Counted from the first letter of the stretch, positions 1-9,873 are shown. The stretch: DNA of 64,000 bases from an uncultured Clostridia bacterium (GCA_934247935.1 CAKQKE010000009.1:1-64000); one strand, 5' to 3'. Numbers and translations are program-made. The notes: generated by a model from the sequence alone, not told the origin.

Positions 1-792
1 ACGAAATACCTCGGCGTTCAAATGAACGAATATCGCGCGTCGGGGATTGATGCTCTGTACGATGATATTACGGACAACGGATATTATAGGTTAAATGTGT
101 ACTGGTTTAAGTATGAACCGATAAAGTGGAGAATTTTAACCACAAGCGGGAATTCCGCCTTTATTATGAGCGATATCGCTTTGGATTTCTTTTCGATGCA
201 GCCCGACAGAAAGAGCGAGAATCGCGACGGCTTATATGCTTCGTACAACAATTCGACGGGTGTTCCGGACGGAACTTATGCCAACAACTGGGAATATAGT
301 TTCATACGCCGTTGGCTGAACGAGACCTTCTACAACGAGGTGTTCAACAAGTTGCAAAAGGAAATCATACAGACCACGCACCTCGACAACAGCGCGAGAA
401 GTTCCAATCCGAACGAATACCCGAAGTATTACGGCTACGCGGAAAACGCAGGGAAAAACAAGTATGCGGACCAATGCAAAGATACGGACGATAAGATATT
501 CTTGTTGTCTTTGCGAGACGTTACCACCGCGGCGTACGGATTTAATAAGGACGTAAAAGCGGAAGATCCCGCAAGAAACTTGAAAGCATCCGATTTTGCC
601 AAATTCCACGGGGTATCGATGGGTAACACCCAAAAGGATTACGTTACCTGGTACACTCGCTCGCCATCTCTTGCCGTCGGCAATCAGGGATACACGACCT
701 TCGTTCTGTACAGGGATAATAAAGGCGTTATAAATTCCCCGGACCTTGTCGCGGAAGGCGGCGTAGTCCCCGCGCTTTGGATAACACTTTAA
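1..792 (+). CDS. DUF6273-type surface protein, C-terminal part (5' end outside window)
   Basis: The frame is open to the left edge and the first ATG (position 22) has no ribosome site, so this is the end of a longer protein. It matches the C-terminal half of the lipoproteins at 18.9-22.4 kb: a YEPIKWRIL segment, a WLNETFYNEVF segment, a conserved TTHLDNSA stretch and a final GVVPALWITL. Those paralogues are secreted lipoproteins with collagen-like repeats, so an extracellular place is likely here too. The biochemical role of DUF6273 is unknown to me. Confidence 0.75.
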   Translation, partial: TKYLGVQMNEYRASGIDALYDDITDNGYYRLNVYWFKYEPIKWRILTTSGNSAFIMSDIALDFFSMQPDRKSENRDGLYASYNNSTGVPDGTYANNWEYSFIRRWLNETFYNEVFNKLQKEIIQTTHLDNSARSSNPNEYPKYYGYAENAGKNKYADQCKDTDDKIFLLSLRDVTTAAYGFNKDVKAEDPARNLKASDFAKFHGVSMGNTQKDYVTWYTRSPSLAVGNQGYTTFVLYRDNKGVINSPDLVAEGGVVPALWITL

Positions 793-860
793 GACAATCT
801 GAGAATAGGGCAATCGGGCCGTCTTTATCGGGCGGCTCGAACTGCCAGACGGAGAATATT

Positions 861-1733
861 ATGAAAGCAATAAAAAATCTTATAATAACGCTTGTGGTTC
901 TTGTGGCAATATTGGGGGTTGTCATTATCGGCGGATATATATACGTCCGCAAGACTTATGACATCGACCTTTTCCGCACCGCAGGACAACTGAAAACTCT
1001 TACAAAAAAAGTTGACGAAACCGTGCTTTGCCCCAATGCTTACGGCAAAGAAGATTTTGTCGCGACGAAAACCGAACTCAACAAAAAGTTTGCCGGATTA
1101 ATAACGGAAGAAGAAGGTAAAGGTTACAACGGATATTCGGTTAATTTCGCCGCACTTGACGGACAAATTATGACTGATGCGATTTCACTCACCGAAAAGC
1201 AGGTCGGGGCAATTGCACAGACTGTATTTTACGGTAAAACGGGGGGAAAATTGAAAATCGGAGTGAAAGACGTGTCTGTAACCGTCGTGCAGGTCGATTT
1301 TTCGGAAATTGCCGCAAACGGCAGCGCGGATTTTGGCGTCGTGGCAAAAATCGACCTTACTCCGTTCAAGGCTGATATGGGCGGCTTTCCGTATAAATAT
1401 TTCAAAAAATATATCCCCGATAACCTTTACGTTTCGTCCACCGTTCGCGTAGATAAGACGGAAGAAGACGGCTTTGCCTATACCGTAACGCACAAATCGC
1501 TTACGCTTAACAATCTTTCGGCTGATGATACGGCGGATCTTTTTGATACGCTAAACGCCGTGCTGAAAATAGGTACTGCCGAAAACCTGAATATGCAGGT
1601 CGGCGAAACGGCTGTAAACGCGCTGATCGGCACGAAAGATAACCCCGGCTTTGCCTATTCCATGAAAGCAATCGGGGCAAAGAGTTTCGATTTCGGCACT
1701 TTTTCGGACATAGACTTGTTTATCGTATATTAA
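861..1733 (+). CDS. membrane-anchored protein of unknown function
   Basis: 290 residues. I chose the ATG at 861 because GGAG lies 8 bases upstream and the protein then begins with a short basic stretch and one hydrophobic helix (about residues 6-28, LIITLVVLVAILGVVIIGGYI), typical of an N-terminal anchor with the rest outside the cell. The remainder is beta-rich, with a repeated 'NLxVSSTVRVD' style. It faintly recalls YpmS-like anchored proteins, but I cannot assign a family. It lies 68 bp behind the DUF6273 gene and may be co-transcribed with it. Confidence 0.7.
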   Translation: MKAIKNLIITLVVLVAILGVVIIGGYIYVRKTYDIDLFRTAGQLKTLTKKVDETVLCPNAYGKEDFVATKTELNKKFAGLITEEEGKGYNGYSVNFAALDGQIMTDAISLTEKQVGAIAQTVFYGKTGGKLKIGVKDVSVTVVQVDFSEIAANGSADFGVVAKIDLTPFKADMGGFPYKYFKKYIPDNLYVSSTVRVDKTEEDGFAYTVTHKSLTLNNLSADDTADLFDTLNAVLKIGTAENLNMQVGETAVNALIGTKDNPGFAYSMKAIGAKSFDFGTFSDIDLFIVY

Positions 1734-1918
1734 ACTGCTAAAAGGACGCAACCTAAAGACGAAACGGTTTAATACGAGACTTCCGGGCAGAAAGCATGAC
1801 GGAATAGGCGTTTTTGTTTAAAAAACGATGGATTCCTTAAATTGACTTAATCCGCATAGAATACGGAACACTTTTAGAAAAACACAAAAAAATCATACAA
1901 AAATAACAGATTAATTGT

Positions 1919-1981
1919 AAAGGCATAACTACAGACAGCAAATCAATGAATAATTGGTGAAGCGTCTGTGGTTATGCCTTT
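1919..1981 (+). terminator. long stem-loop, probable terminator
   Basis: An 18-bp stem (AAAGGCATAACTACAGAC at 1919-1936 with its complement at 1964-1981, one G-U pair) and a 27-nt loop. There is no clear T-tract, so it may be a structured RNA end rather than a classic terminator. The rest of 1734-2076 holds nothing I recognise. Confidence 0.5.
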
Positions 1982-2076
1982 CAAAAACTAAATAATTTGT
2001 CTGCAATTTGCCGAAAAATAGTGAAATATGGTATTGTGATACTACAATGAAATTTGCATTAAAGAAGTAAAAAGTA

Positions 2077-2134
2077 TTGAATAAATATAAAAAAATGGTA
2101 TAATTATATAAAACATATGTTTCCGATATGTTTT
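2077..2134 (+). promoter_or_regulatory. promoter of the ABC transporter/lipoprotein operon with an inverted repeat
   Basis: TTGAAT (2077-2082), 16-bp spacer, TATAAT (2099-2104). An inverted repeat AAAACATAT/ATATGTTTT (2110-2118, 2126-2134) covers the expected transcription start. It is either an operator or a 5' hairpin. Confidence 0.6.
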
Positions 2135-2259
2135 TATGGTTTGAATAAGAAATTTTTACCAAAATCATCTGAACGAAAAAATACATGTCTGTCGTTATTG
2201 TCGGGTGTAATTGAAAGTTTTTATAAAGTCCCGGCGATTATAAAAATAAGGAGCGAGTT

Positions 2260-2961
2260 ATGAAAATATTATCTTTAAAAAGCGTAAGGAAAGAATATCA
2301 TACCGGTTCTTTGACCGTACCCGCCGTAGAAGACGTTTCGTTCGATTTGAACGAGGGCGAATTCGTGGTAATTCTCGGCGCGTCCGGGGCAGGGAAAACA
2401 ACTCTCCTGAATCTTTTGGGAGGAATGGACACGGCAACGAGCGGAGAAATCGATCTTGACGGGGAAAATATAACTTCATTCAATAAAAAGCAACTGACCG
2501 ACTATCGACGTCGCGACGTAGGTTTTGTTTTCCAGTTCTACAATCTGATGCCTAACCTTACCGCGCTTGAAAACGTCGAAATCGCCGTTGAAATATGCGA
2601 TAACCATCTCGACCCGGAAACCGTGCTCAAATCGGTGGGACTTGCAGACAGATTGAACAATTTTCCCGCAGAACTTTCCGGCGGCGAACAGCAAAGGGTG
2701 TCGATTGCCCGGGCGATCGCCAAAAATCCGAAGTTGATATTATGCGACGAGCCGACGGGCGCGCTCGATTACGTTACCGGCAAAAAGATACTGAAACTTT
2801 TACAGGATTTATCCCGCGAACGGAACAAACTTGTCATTATCGTAACGCATAATGCCGCACTTAAAGATATGGCAGATAAGGTAATAAGGATAAAAAGCGG
2901 AAGAATAGAAAACATCGAAACAAACAACAATCCTAAATCGATTGAGGAGATAGAGTGGTGA
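2260..2961 (+). CDS. ABC transporter ATP-binding protein (MacB/LolD type)
   Basis: 233 residues. Walker [10 protein letters not shown] (about 41-49), signature [14 protein letters not shown], Walker [13 protein letters not shown] and a late HN switch are all intact, so it should hydrolyse ATP. The EPTGALD form and the FtsX-type permease that follows (7-bp overlap) place it in the MacB/LolCDE class. Such pairs move lipoproteins or peptides, or act as mechanotransmitters at the membrane. Start supported by AAGGAGCGAG. Confidence 0.93.
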   Translation: MKILSLKSVRKEYHTGSLTVPAVEDVSFDLNEGEFVVILGASGAGKTTLLNLLGGMDTATSGEIDLDGENITSFNKKQLTDYRRRDVGFVFQFYNLMPNLTALENVEIAVEICDNHLDPETVLKSVGLADRLNNFPAELSGGEQQRVSIARAIAKNPKLILCDEPTGALDYVTGKKILKLLQDLSRERNKLVIIVTHNAALKDMADKVIRIKSGRIENIETNNNPKSIEEIEW

Positions 2962-4829
2962 AAACATACTTAAAAACAGTCCGCCGAATGTTTAAAAAGC
3001 ATCTGATACGGTTACTTTCTCTTATCGGTATTGTTTTTATATCCATAGGTTTTATATCGGGAATCGGTTCGCCGACCGATATGATAAAGGACAGCATAGA
3101 GAATTATTATACAAAACAAAACGTAAGCGATTTTATCGTGAAGAGCAAAACCGGCAGATTTACCGCCGAGCAGATTTCTGCGGTAAAAAACCGATATGGA
3201 GAGGACAATGTCGAGACGGGGATGTCTGTCGATATTCAGACGGGGGAAAAGAGGTCTCTTCGATTGTATTTTCTCGATCTCGAAAACACGAAAATTAACG
3301 AGTTAGAACTTGTCGAAGGCGAAAAGATAACGAGCGATGACGAAAATTGCGTTTACGCCGAAGCGAAGGACAAAATAATTAAAGGGTATTCTGTGGGAGA
3401 TAAAGTTGAAATAGATCTTGCGTCCGCACTTAACTTACCTGCTGAATATAAAATCAACGTTACGATTAAAGGAATAGTTAAAAGTCCTCTTACGTTCGGC
3501 AAGGACGGAGAACCAAGTTATAACAACCCCGAAGATACCGAAATCCCCGACAACATGTCAGAAATAAACAAACTCGACCTGCTTGAAAATATTTTATACT
3601 GTCCGACGAACGTATGCACAATCGTACCGGAAGGAGATTTATATGGAGATTTATATATAAAAGCGGAAAACCGCAATTTGTTTAAATCTTTTTCCTCGGG
3701 TTACGAAAAATACGTCGAAAAAGAGAAAATCGAATTGACTGAACTTTTAGGCGAAGATATACGTGTAATTACGCTTTACGACAATTACAGTTTCAAATCA
3801 ATTATTGCCAGCACGAACAAGGTGCGCGGAATAGGCAATATTTTAATGGTGATTTTTATCGCCGTAACTCTTCTCGTCGTGCTGTCGTCTATGATGCGGC
3901 TTATGGACGAGGAACGTTCGCAAATCGCTTGTCTGAAGACGCTCGGTTACGGCTCGACAAGTATCGTGCTGAGATATGTTTTCTTTGCGCTCGTCGCGCT
4001 TGCGGCAGGCGGGTTTATCGGCTTTTTTGTCGGATACGGCGTTTCGTGGCTGATATGTTTCGTTTTCGGTTACAGTTACGTTATGCCGCCGATATCGGTG
4101 GTGGTCAATCCGAGTTATTACTTTATATCGCTCGGTGTAATTATCGCGGTAACGCTGATTGCGGTATTCTCAACCGGCATGCGTCTTGCAAATAATGCCC
4201 CCGCCGACCTTTTACGACCGAAACCGCCGAAAAAAGGAAAGAGAATTTTACTTGAAAAAATTCCGTTTATCTGGAAACGCCTTTCGTTTAAGTACAAATC
4301 CTCGATGAGAAACGTATTCAGGTATAAAATGCGGTTTTTTATGATGTTTGTATCGGTAGGTGTATCGGCGGGACTCGTTTTTGCGGGGCTTTCCCTTTTG
4401 GATATGTGTCTGTTTGGAGACTTCGGCTCGCCTGCGATTATCGGAATAGCGATCGTAGTCGTCGTTTTTGCGGGACTTCTGACCGCCGTGGTGATAAATA
4501 CGCTTACGACTATAAACATAAGCGAGCGGGAAAGAGAAATAGCGACGCTTATGGTGCTGGGATATCACGACAGCGAAATTTGCGGGTATATTTATCGCGA
4601 AATATATATCAGCGTGTTTTTGGGAATTATCGTCGGGTACCCCATAGGAATAGGTCTTGCGACGCTCGTCTTTAAAACGATAGGCTTCGGAACGGTCGGA
4701 AACGTAAGTTGGTTTATGTGGCTGCTCGTGCCGGTTGTCGTATTCGTGTTTACGCTGCTCGTAACGCTTATGTTGAGACCGAAAATAGTAAAAACTAGAA
4801 TGAACGAAAGCCTGAAAGCCGTTGAATAA
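2955..4829 (+). CDS. FtsX-like ABC transporter permease
   Basis: 624 residues, GTG start (2955; a second GTG at 2958 is possible) inside the end of the ATPase gene, indicating translational coupling. One N-terminal membrane helix (about 13-35), an extracellular domain of about 250 residues, then two FtsX-type membrane blocks: helices near 295-410 and another set near 455-615. Partner of the ATPase upstream. Substrate unknown; the lipoprotein gene 29 bp downstream may be its accessory subunit or cargo. Confidence 0.9.
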   Translation: MVKTYLKTVRRMFKKHLIRLLSLIGIVFISIGFISGIGSPTDMIKDSIENYYTKQNVSDFIVKSKTGRFTAEQISAVKNRYGEDNVETGMSVDIQTGEKRSLRLYFLDLENTKINELELVEGEKITSDDENCVYAEAKDKIIKGYSVGDKVEIDLASALNLPAEYKINVTIKGIVKSPLTFGKDGEPSYNNPEDTEIPDNMSEINKLDLLENILYCPTNVCTIVPEGDLYGDLYIKAENRNLFKSFSSGYEKYVEKEKIELTELLGEDIRVITLYDNYSFKSIIASTNKVRGIGNILMVIFIAVTLLVVLSSMMRLMDEERSQIACLKTLGYGSTSIVLRYVFFALVALAAGGFIGFFVGYGVSWLICFVFGYSYVMPPISVVVNPSYYFISLGVIIAVTLIAVFSTGMRLANNAPADLLRPKPPKKGKRILLEKIPFIWKRLSFKYKSSMRNVFRYKMRFFMMFVSVGVSAGLVFAGLSLLDMCLFGDFGSPAIIGIAIVVVVFAGLLTAVVINTLTTINISEREREIATLMVLGYHDSEICGYIYREIYISVFLGIIVGYPIGIGLATLVFKTIGFGTVGNVSWFMWLLVPVVVFVFTLLVTLMLRPKIVKTRMNESLKAVE

Positions 4830-4858
4830 AAATGTTAACAAATGGAGGTTTGAAGTAT

Positions 4859-5479
4859 ATGTTAAAAAAGGGATTGTCTTTTATTGCTTGTGCGGTGCTT
4901 TTAGCGATAACTTGCGTCGGCTTAGTTGCGTGCGGAAGTAACGGGGGCAACGGAAACCAAAAACCGATTCACAACAGCACGAAATGGTTTACCGAAGAAG
5001 AACTGTCGGCAAAAGGGATTGCAGGCTTGACTGCGCCGACAGGGTTGTCGGGGGAAATAAAAACAAGCGATACTTGGTATAACAACGGATATTCGTTTTC
5101 GCAAGTTTGCCCGAACGAAGAGATTTTCTATACAAATGCCGAAACGTATTTTTCTTATTTCCAAACCCATTATGCAGGAATGTTCGGTGTACCGAGAAGC
5201 GAAGAATACAGTATGAGTACAAATGAAAATTGGTATATTATAGAACAAAAGAATAATTTGTCCGACTATTTCGATGATAATCCGAGCAAACTTTATAAGT
5301 TCTATTATGTAATTAACGACACTTTGGATAATGGTTATTTTGCAAAAGGCTCGGTCTGGATTTTTGAAATCCGCTATGAATCGGATACCGAATCCGATCA
5401 GTACAAATTCAAACTGTTTATCGAAAGTGCCGATTCCTCTCATAACGGAGTTTACACGAACTACTATAAAATGAGATGA
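4859..5479 (+). CDS. small lipoprotein of unknown function
   Basis: 206 residues. Start at 4859 is preferred over 4832 because AATGGAGG precedes it and it gives a clean lipoprotein signal (MLKKGLSFIACAVLLAITC... with lipobox LVAC at about residues 22-25). The mature part begins with a Gly/Asn linker and has no domain I recognise. Last gene of the ABC transporter operon, so it probably works with that transporter at the outer face of the membrane. Confidence 0.8.
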   Translation: MLKKGLSFIACAVLLAITCVGLVACGSNGGNGNQKPIHNSTKWFTEEELSAKGIAGLTAPTGLSGEIKTSDTWYNNGYSFSQVCPNEEIFYTNAETYFSYFQTHYAGMFGVPRSEEYSMSTNENWYIIEQKNNLSDYFDDNPSKLYKFYYVINDTLDNGYFAKGSVWIFEIRYESDTESDQYKFKLFIESADSSHNGVYTNYYKMR

Positions 5480-5642
5480 GAGGTTGCGACAATTATACTA
5501 CGCCTATGGAAAACTTTATGTTAGTAGTTGCGATTAAATTTTTTTCAACGCAATGAAAAACGAAAAGCAAAGACACAAAAAACAGGAAATTAAAAACTTG
5601 AAAACGCAGATAAACACAGGAATTTAGGGCAATGCAAAGTGT

Positions 5643-5680
5643 AGCGGTCTATAAGATTTTTCTTACAGACCGCTGTTTTT
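5643..5680 (+). terminator. intrinsic terminator
   Basis: AGCGGTCTATAAG pairs with CTTACAGACCGCT around a short T-rich loop, followed by GTTTTTAT. It ends the transporter operon, 163 bp after the lipoprotein stop. Confidence 0.8.
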
Positions 5681-5847
5681 ATGTTTTCGGGTTTTTAAAC
5701 GGTTTTATAGAACAAAAAAGCATCTTATGGCAAGGTCGGTGTTTCGTCGATACTGCGGTTTTTTATAATGCAAGCGGGTTTAATGACAAGTTTATCTTGA
5801 CAAACCCGCATTTATATTTTAAAATATAATAACAAAAAGTTTTGACT

Positions 5848-5880
5848 AAAACGCACGAAAAAAACAAGTGCGTTTTTAAA
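5848..5880 (+). terminator. hairpin with T-tract in the 5480-5962 gap
   Basis: AAAACGCAC and GTGCGTTTT (9-bp stem, 5848-5856 and 5868-5876) followed by T residues. Possibly a second terminator or an attenuator ahead of the gene at 5963. I see no gene in the 480-bp gap. Confidence 0.45.
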
Positions 5881-5962
5881 CGTTTTATAGTAAAAACGCT
5901 TTTAAAATCGGCAAATTTTACATTTGTCGTTTAAGTAAATTATATAAGGTAACGAAAGAATC

Positions 5963-7150
5963 ATGGGAATAATCGCCGCTATAAAAGACCGCATAGAGAA
6001 AAACAAAGCCCGTAAACTTATGGGAAAGCAAGAAATTAACGACGCCGATAAAAATCTGGAAGTTGTTTTGCAAACGCTCCCCATGGATTATAGTTTAAAT
6101 CCCGACGATTTGGTTGAAATAACCGAGCCTTCGGTTTTGGCGCGCATCGACGGCGTTGTGTTTAAGGCAGGTATGGCGGGTGCAAAACTCGCAAAATCGG
6201 TGGCGGCACCCACCGAGAAATTGTATAAAGTGGTGATAAAAAGCGGAGGAAACCTTGCAAATTCGCATCAACTTGTCGGGGCGAAAAGGGCGATGTCGGT
6301 CGGTAAAAACGGAATTGCGCCGCAAGCGAGTTTAGTCGAGACAAACGTGTCGCAAATCAACAAAGCGGTAAACATAAGTGCAAACGTGTACAGCATTGCC
6401 GCAATAATCGTCGGTCAGCATTATATGAAGCAAATCAACGCCAAAATGAGTGCGATATCCGACGAAATCAAGGGCATTGCCAACACTTTGGATATTCAGT
6501 ACAAAAGCGAAGTTTGCTCGCTTTTCGAGTCGGTGGAAAATATTTTAAAATTTCAGTACGACACGGCTAAAAACGAAGAAACGCGCATACGCGACCTCAA
6601 TAATATTCAGGAATTGAGAAAAGATTGCCAAAAACTACTCAATCAGGCGGAATTTGAAATAGAATCGCTGCTTATCGGCGACAATTCAAACTACGACAAA
6701 TATTCCGAAAGCGTGAAAAGGGTTGAAAAGTGGAGACAGTATCAAGCGATTTTGATGCAGATACTTTATCAGATAGACGATCTTGATTTTGTTTTGAGCA
6801 TGGGTAAAAGGTCAAAAGAGTATTGTTTCGGGTCGTTTCCCGCGCACACGAAAAAATTGGAAGATTCGCGTTCGGCAATTATCGCATGGCACGAAAAACA
6901 GTGCGAAAAACTCAAAATCGACGTCGAGCAAGAAAGACGAAAAAGCATAGGATTGCTTGCAAAAGTGTTTGAAAAACCCATCGGCGCAATAAACGAAAAA
7001 TGGGTATACAAATCCATCGATAAAGAAACCGCCGATTTAATCAAAAGGCAAATTACCGAGTCTGACAAATTTTCTTACGACACCGACAACCCGTTTGAAA
7101 AAGACGTCGAAATAGTGGTTTGCGGAGATAAAAAGTATTACGTCGCTTAA
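5963..7150 (+). CDS. unknown protein, mostly helical
   Basis: 395 residues with no recognised family. It begins with a basic, amphipathic stretch (MGIIAAIKDRIEKNKARK), has an Ala/Val-rich hydrophobic patch at about residues 137-155 (VNISANVYSIAAIIVGQHY), then long charged helices that look coiled-coil (about 155-330). No signal peptide, so cytoplasmic or peripheral to the membrane. Only a weak ribosome site precedes it. A structural or scaffolding role is a guess; no catalytic motif is visible. Confidence 0.7.
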   Translation: MGIIAAIKDRIEKNKARKLMGKQEINDADKNLEVVLQTLPMDYSLNPDDLVEITEPSVLARIDGVVFKAGMAGAKLAKSVAAPTEKLYKVVIKSGGNLANSHQLVGAKRAMSVGKNGIAPQASLVETNVSQINKAVNISANVYSIAAIIVGQHYMKQINAKMSAISDEIKGIANTLDIQYKSEVCSLFESVENILKFQYDTAKNEETRIRDLNNIQELRKDCQKLLNQAEFEIESLLIGDNSNYDKYSESVKRVEKWRQYQAILMQILYQIDDLDFVLSMGKRSKEYCFGSFPAHTKKLEDSRSAIIAWHEKQCEKLKIDVEQERRKSIGLLAKVFEKPIGAINEKWVYKSIDKETADLIKRQITESDKFSYDTDNPFEKDVEIVVCGDKKYYVA

Positions 7151-7347
7151 ATTTAAAAGGCTTTCTGCCGAGCGACTTAAAAACTTAAAACGCACTTTTT
7201 AAAGTATTTTAATACGTTTTTAAAGCGGCGTAATGCATTTTTGGCACAATTTAATATGCGTGTTTAGTAGTTTAATTGTTTCTCAAGTGGTTTAAAACGC
7301 GTTTTTGGGCGCATTTTAATAAAATATTTATAAAGGAGATTGTGGTT

Positions 7348-8265
7348 ATGAAAAAAGTAATTTTAAGCATTTTGATTTTAGTTTTCGGTTTGTCGTTGTT
7401 TACAAGTTTTACCGCATGTACTCCCGATAAAATGGAGAAAATCGTCGGCACGTACAAACTTGTCACCGATACAAGGACAAAATATCAACAAGAAACCGTT
7501 GACAATATCGAAAAGTACGGCAGAGAGGCATATATCGTGCTTACGGGCGGCGAAAGGGGGTATTACGTGTATAAAGACAACGAAACTCCCGCTTTTGCGC
7601 GCGAAGTAAAACTCGAGTATTACAAAAACGACAAAGGGCAGGTTTCGACCGTTTGTTATATGCTCAAAACGGGCGAAAAAAGCAAAACTTTCAACGTTGA
7701 TTCTAAAAAGGACGTTTCGCTTGTTTCGCGCTGGTATTCGGCAAACAAACTTATGGACGCTTACGACTTGACTTACAAAAAAATAAGTGACGCAACCGAC
7801 CTTACGGCGGTGAAAAAGAATTGCGGAGATTTGCCCGTGTTCGGCTACGGCTTGTACGAATACAACAGCACTTTTTATGCCGAAATCGAGAGCCAATATC
7901 AAAAGAATTTCAACAAATACATTTACAAATATTTTGCGATTGACTCGTCGAAATGCACGGCAACAATGTATTACGCGCTTAAATCGGACAAAACGGCTGT
8001 CGTAAAAACGGATTTAACGGTGACTTTTAGCAAAAATCCCGAGACGGATATGCCGATTAAAATGACTATCGACGGGGTAGAATACGATTTAAAAACTTAC
8101 GGCGTGCCGCACAGAGAAATAATCATCGACGTAAGCGGAACGGAAGTGGAAACCTATGAAGAATTGGCTTGGTTTAACTATCCCGAGGTTGCCCCAGAAG
8201 ACTATGAAGAGTATTTCAACGGTTTGATTGAAGAGTACGAGCAGTATTTACAACAAACGGATTAA
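7348..8265 (+). CDS. lipoprotein of unknown function
   Basis: 305 residues. AAAGGAG 8 bases before 7348 and a lipoprotein signal (MKKVILSILILVFGLSLFTS, lipobox FTAC) fix the start. The mature chain carries beta-strand-like repeats and an acidic, Tyr/Glu-rich tail (YEEYFNGLIEEYEQYL). No enzyme motif. Probably a cell-surface protein. Confidence 0.8.
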   Translation: MKKVILSILILVFGLSLFTSFTACTPDKMEKIVGTYKLVTDTRTKYQQETVDNIEKYGREAYIVLTGGERGYYVYKDNETPAFAREVKLEYYKNDKGQVSTVCYMLKTGEKSKTFNVDSKKDVSLVSRWYSANKLMDAYDLTYKKISDATDLTAVKKNCGDLPVFGYGLYEYNSTFYAEIESQYQKNFNKYIYKYFAIDSSKCTATMYYALKSDKTAVVKTDLTVTFSKNPETDMPIKMTIDGVEYDLKTYGVPHREIIIDVSGTEVETYEELAWFNYPEVAPEDYEEYFNGLIEEYEQYLQQTD

Positions 8266-8331
8266 AACGGTGTTTGGAAAAGAGTAAGGAATAAAGAAGG
8301 TTTAATTAAAGTAAATCAAATCGGAGGGATT

Positions 8332-9039
8332 ATGGAAATATTAGACAGTTTTTTATATGTTGTATTTTTTGTAATAATAATTGCGGCAATAGGATTAATT
8401 ATATATGCAATTTTAAAGTCTCCGTTTGAATATCCTTATTATACAATCACTTTTGACGTATCGGGGAAAAGGTCTCCGGATATAAATTATTTAATTGAAA
8501 GTTATTTAAATTCGCAAGGAATTGATGAATTTTTACAACATTATGAATTAGTAAAACGGTGGAAATCGGACTGTTTAAAACGTATCAGTGAAAGTAAATT
8601 AAAAAAATTGCGAACGCAACAATTTGAAGAAATTATTGATGATGAGCATATGTTTCGTTTTGAATTAATTAGAAGACAAACTCGTTATAAACAAATTAAT
8701 TATGCAAAAATACCTTACGATGTAAATGTAACAATCGGACAATATTCTTCTAATTATATTGAAATTCAAAATAGATACAAAAGCCTTGCAAGTATTAACT
8801 TTGAATGTACTTTGTCTGAATATGCGGCAAAAGAACAAAGAAAGTTGATGACAAAAGAATTAAGAGAAAAAATTGCGTTGCGAGATAATTACACATGTCA
8901 AATTTGCGGCAAATATATGCCTGACGGTGTCGGATTACATATTGACCATATTATATCTATTAAAAAAGGCGGTAAAAGTATACCGTCAAACTTGCAAGTA
9001 TTATGCTCGAAGTGCAATGGTAAAAAGTCAAGCACTTAA
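8332..9039 (+). CDS. membrane-anchored HNH endonuclease-like protein
   Basis: 235 residues, start supported by TCGGAGGG. One membrane helix at about 6-28, a middle region of about 140 residues with no known domain, then a C-terminal HNH/McrA-like domain (about 182-235): CQICGK, HIDHI, NLQVLCSKCNGKK, i.e. two CxxC zinc pairs flanking the His-Asp-His core. Codon use is far more A/T-ending than in the flanking genes, which hints at recent acquisition. A nuclease tied to the membrane could act on incoming DNA; that is inference only. Confidence 0.82.
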   Translation: MEILDSFLYVVFFVIIIAAIGLIIYAILKSPFEYPYYTITFDVSGKRSPDINYLIESYLNSQGIDEFLQHYELVKRWKSDCLKRISESKLKKLRTQQFEEIIDDEHMFRFELIRRQTRYKQINYAKIPYDVNVTIGQYSSNYIEIQNRYKSLASINFECTLSEYAAKEQRKLMTKELREKIALRDNYTCQICGKYMPDGVGLHIDHIISIKKGGKSIPSNLQVLCSKCNGKKSST

Positions 9040-9142
9040 AATTTATTAAATTTATATTAGTTAAAAACGGATAAATTGAGTCGATTTTATGTTCCTTTTT
9101 CAAAGCAAAATTTAAAAATTTTTAAAATTTAATTAAATATTC

Positions 9143-9191
9143 TTGACAAGTGACCGCTCGGTAACTATAATATAAGTTACCAAACGGTTAC
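9143..9191 (+). promoter_or_regulatory. tetR promoter with two operator palindromes
   Basis: TTGACA (9143-9148), 17-bp spacer, TATAAT (9166-9171). The spacer holds GTGACCGCTCGGTAAC (9150-9165). A related palindrome GTTACCAAACGGTTAC (9176-9191) lies at the start of the transcript. Two GTNACC-type operators at its own promoter are what an autorepressing TetR protein needs. Confidence 0.8.
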
Positions 9192-9232
9192 TTTTTTTAG
9201 ATTACGATTACTTTTTAATTTCGGAGGGTTTT

Positions 9233-9838
9233 ATGAGCGGAAATACAAAAGACAACATATTAAACGCCGCGCTCGACTTATTTTCAAAAAGGGGATACGA
9301 GGGCTCGTCGATGAGCGACATTGCGAATTTGCTCGGCATAACCAAAGCGGCGATTTACAAGCATTATAAAAGTAAACAAGAAATTCTCGACGGTATAATC
9401 AAAAAAATGGAGACAAACGATTTTGATTGCGCCGAGAAATACGATATGCCGCAAGGCGAACCGAACGAGTTTTCAAAAGAATATAAAGACGTTCCGCTAA
9501 ATAATTTGGGACAATACGCCTTGGCTATGTTTAAGTATTGGACGGAAAACGAGTTTGCGTCGCAGTTTAGAAAAATGCTTACTATCGAGCAGTTCCGCAG
9601 CGAAAAAATGACAAAACTTTATCAAAATTATTTGTGCGTCGGTCCTGTCGAGTACATGACGGCGATTTTTAAAAATTCGGAAATTAAAAACTCGGCATCG
9701 GACGAAGAAGCAATGCAACTTGCGCTCGATTTTTACGGCACGATGTTTTTGCTTTACGGCGTTTACGACGGTTTAAGCGACAAACAAGCGGCATATAAAA
9801 TGCTCGAAAAGCATATAGATAAGTTTTTTAAAGGATAA
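9233..9838 (+). CDS. TetR/AcrR family transcriptional regulator
   Basis: 201 residues. N-terminal helix-turn-helix (about 8-55; ALDLFSKRGYEGSSMSDIANLLGITKAAIYKHYKSKQEIL) is a textbook TetR DNA-binding domain; the C-terminal part is a helical ligand pocket. Preceded by TCGGAGGG and a promoter with two operators. Likely represses itself and the membrane protein gene 35 bp downstream. Ligand unknown. Confidence 0.93.
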   Translation: MSGNTKDNILNAALDLFSKRGYEGSSMSDIANLLGITKAAIYKHYKSKQEILDGIIKKMETNDFDCAEKYDMPQGEPNEFSKEYKDVPLNNLGQYALAMFKYWTENEFASQFRKMLTIEQFRSEKMTKLYQNYLCVGPVEYMTAIFKNSEIKNSASDEEAMQLALDFYGTMFLLYGVYDGLSDKQAAYKMLEKHIDKFFKG

Positions 9839-9873
9839 AAACGATTATCGGGGTTTTGTAAAGGGAGTATATT

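Noticed and set aside
5632..5829. Plus-strand frame of 65 codons
   Set aside because: Reads through an intrinsic terminator and has no ribosome site.
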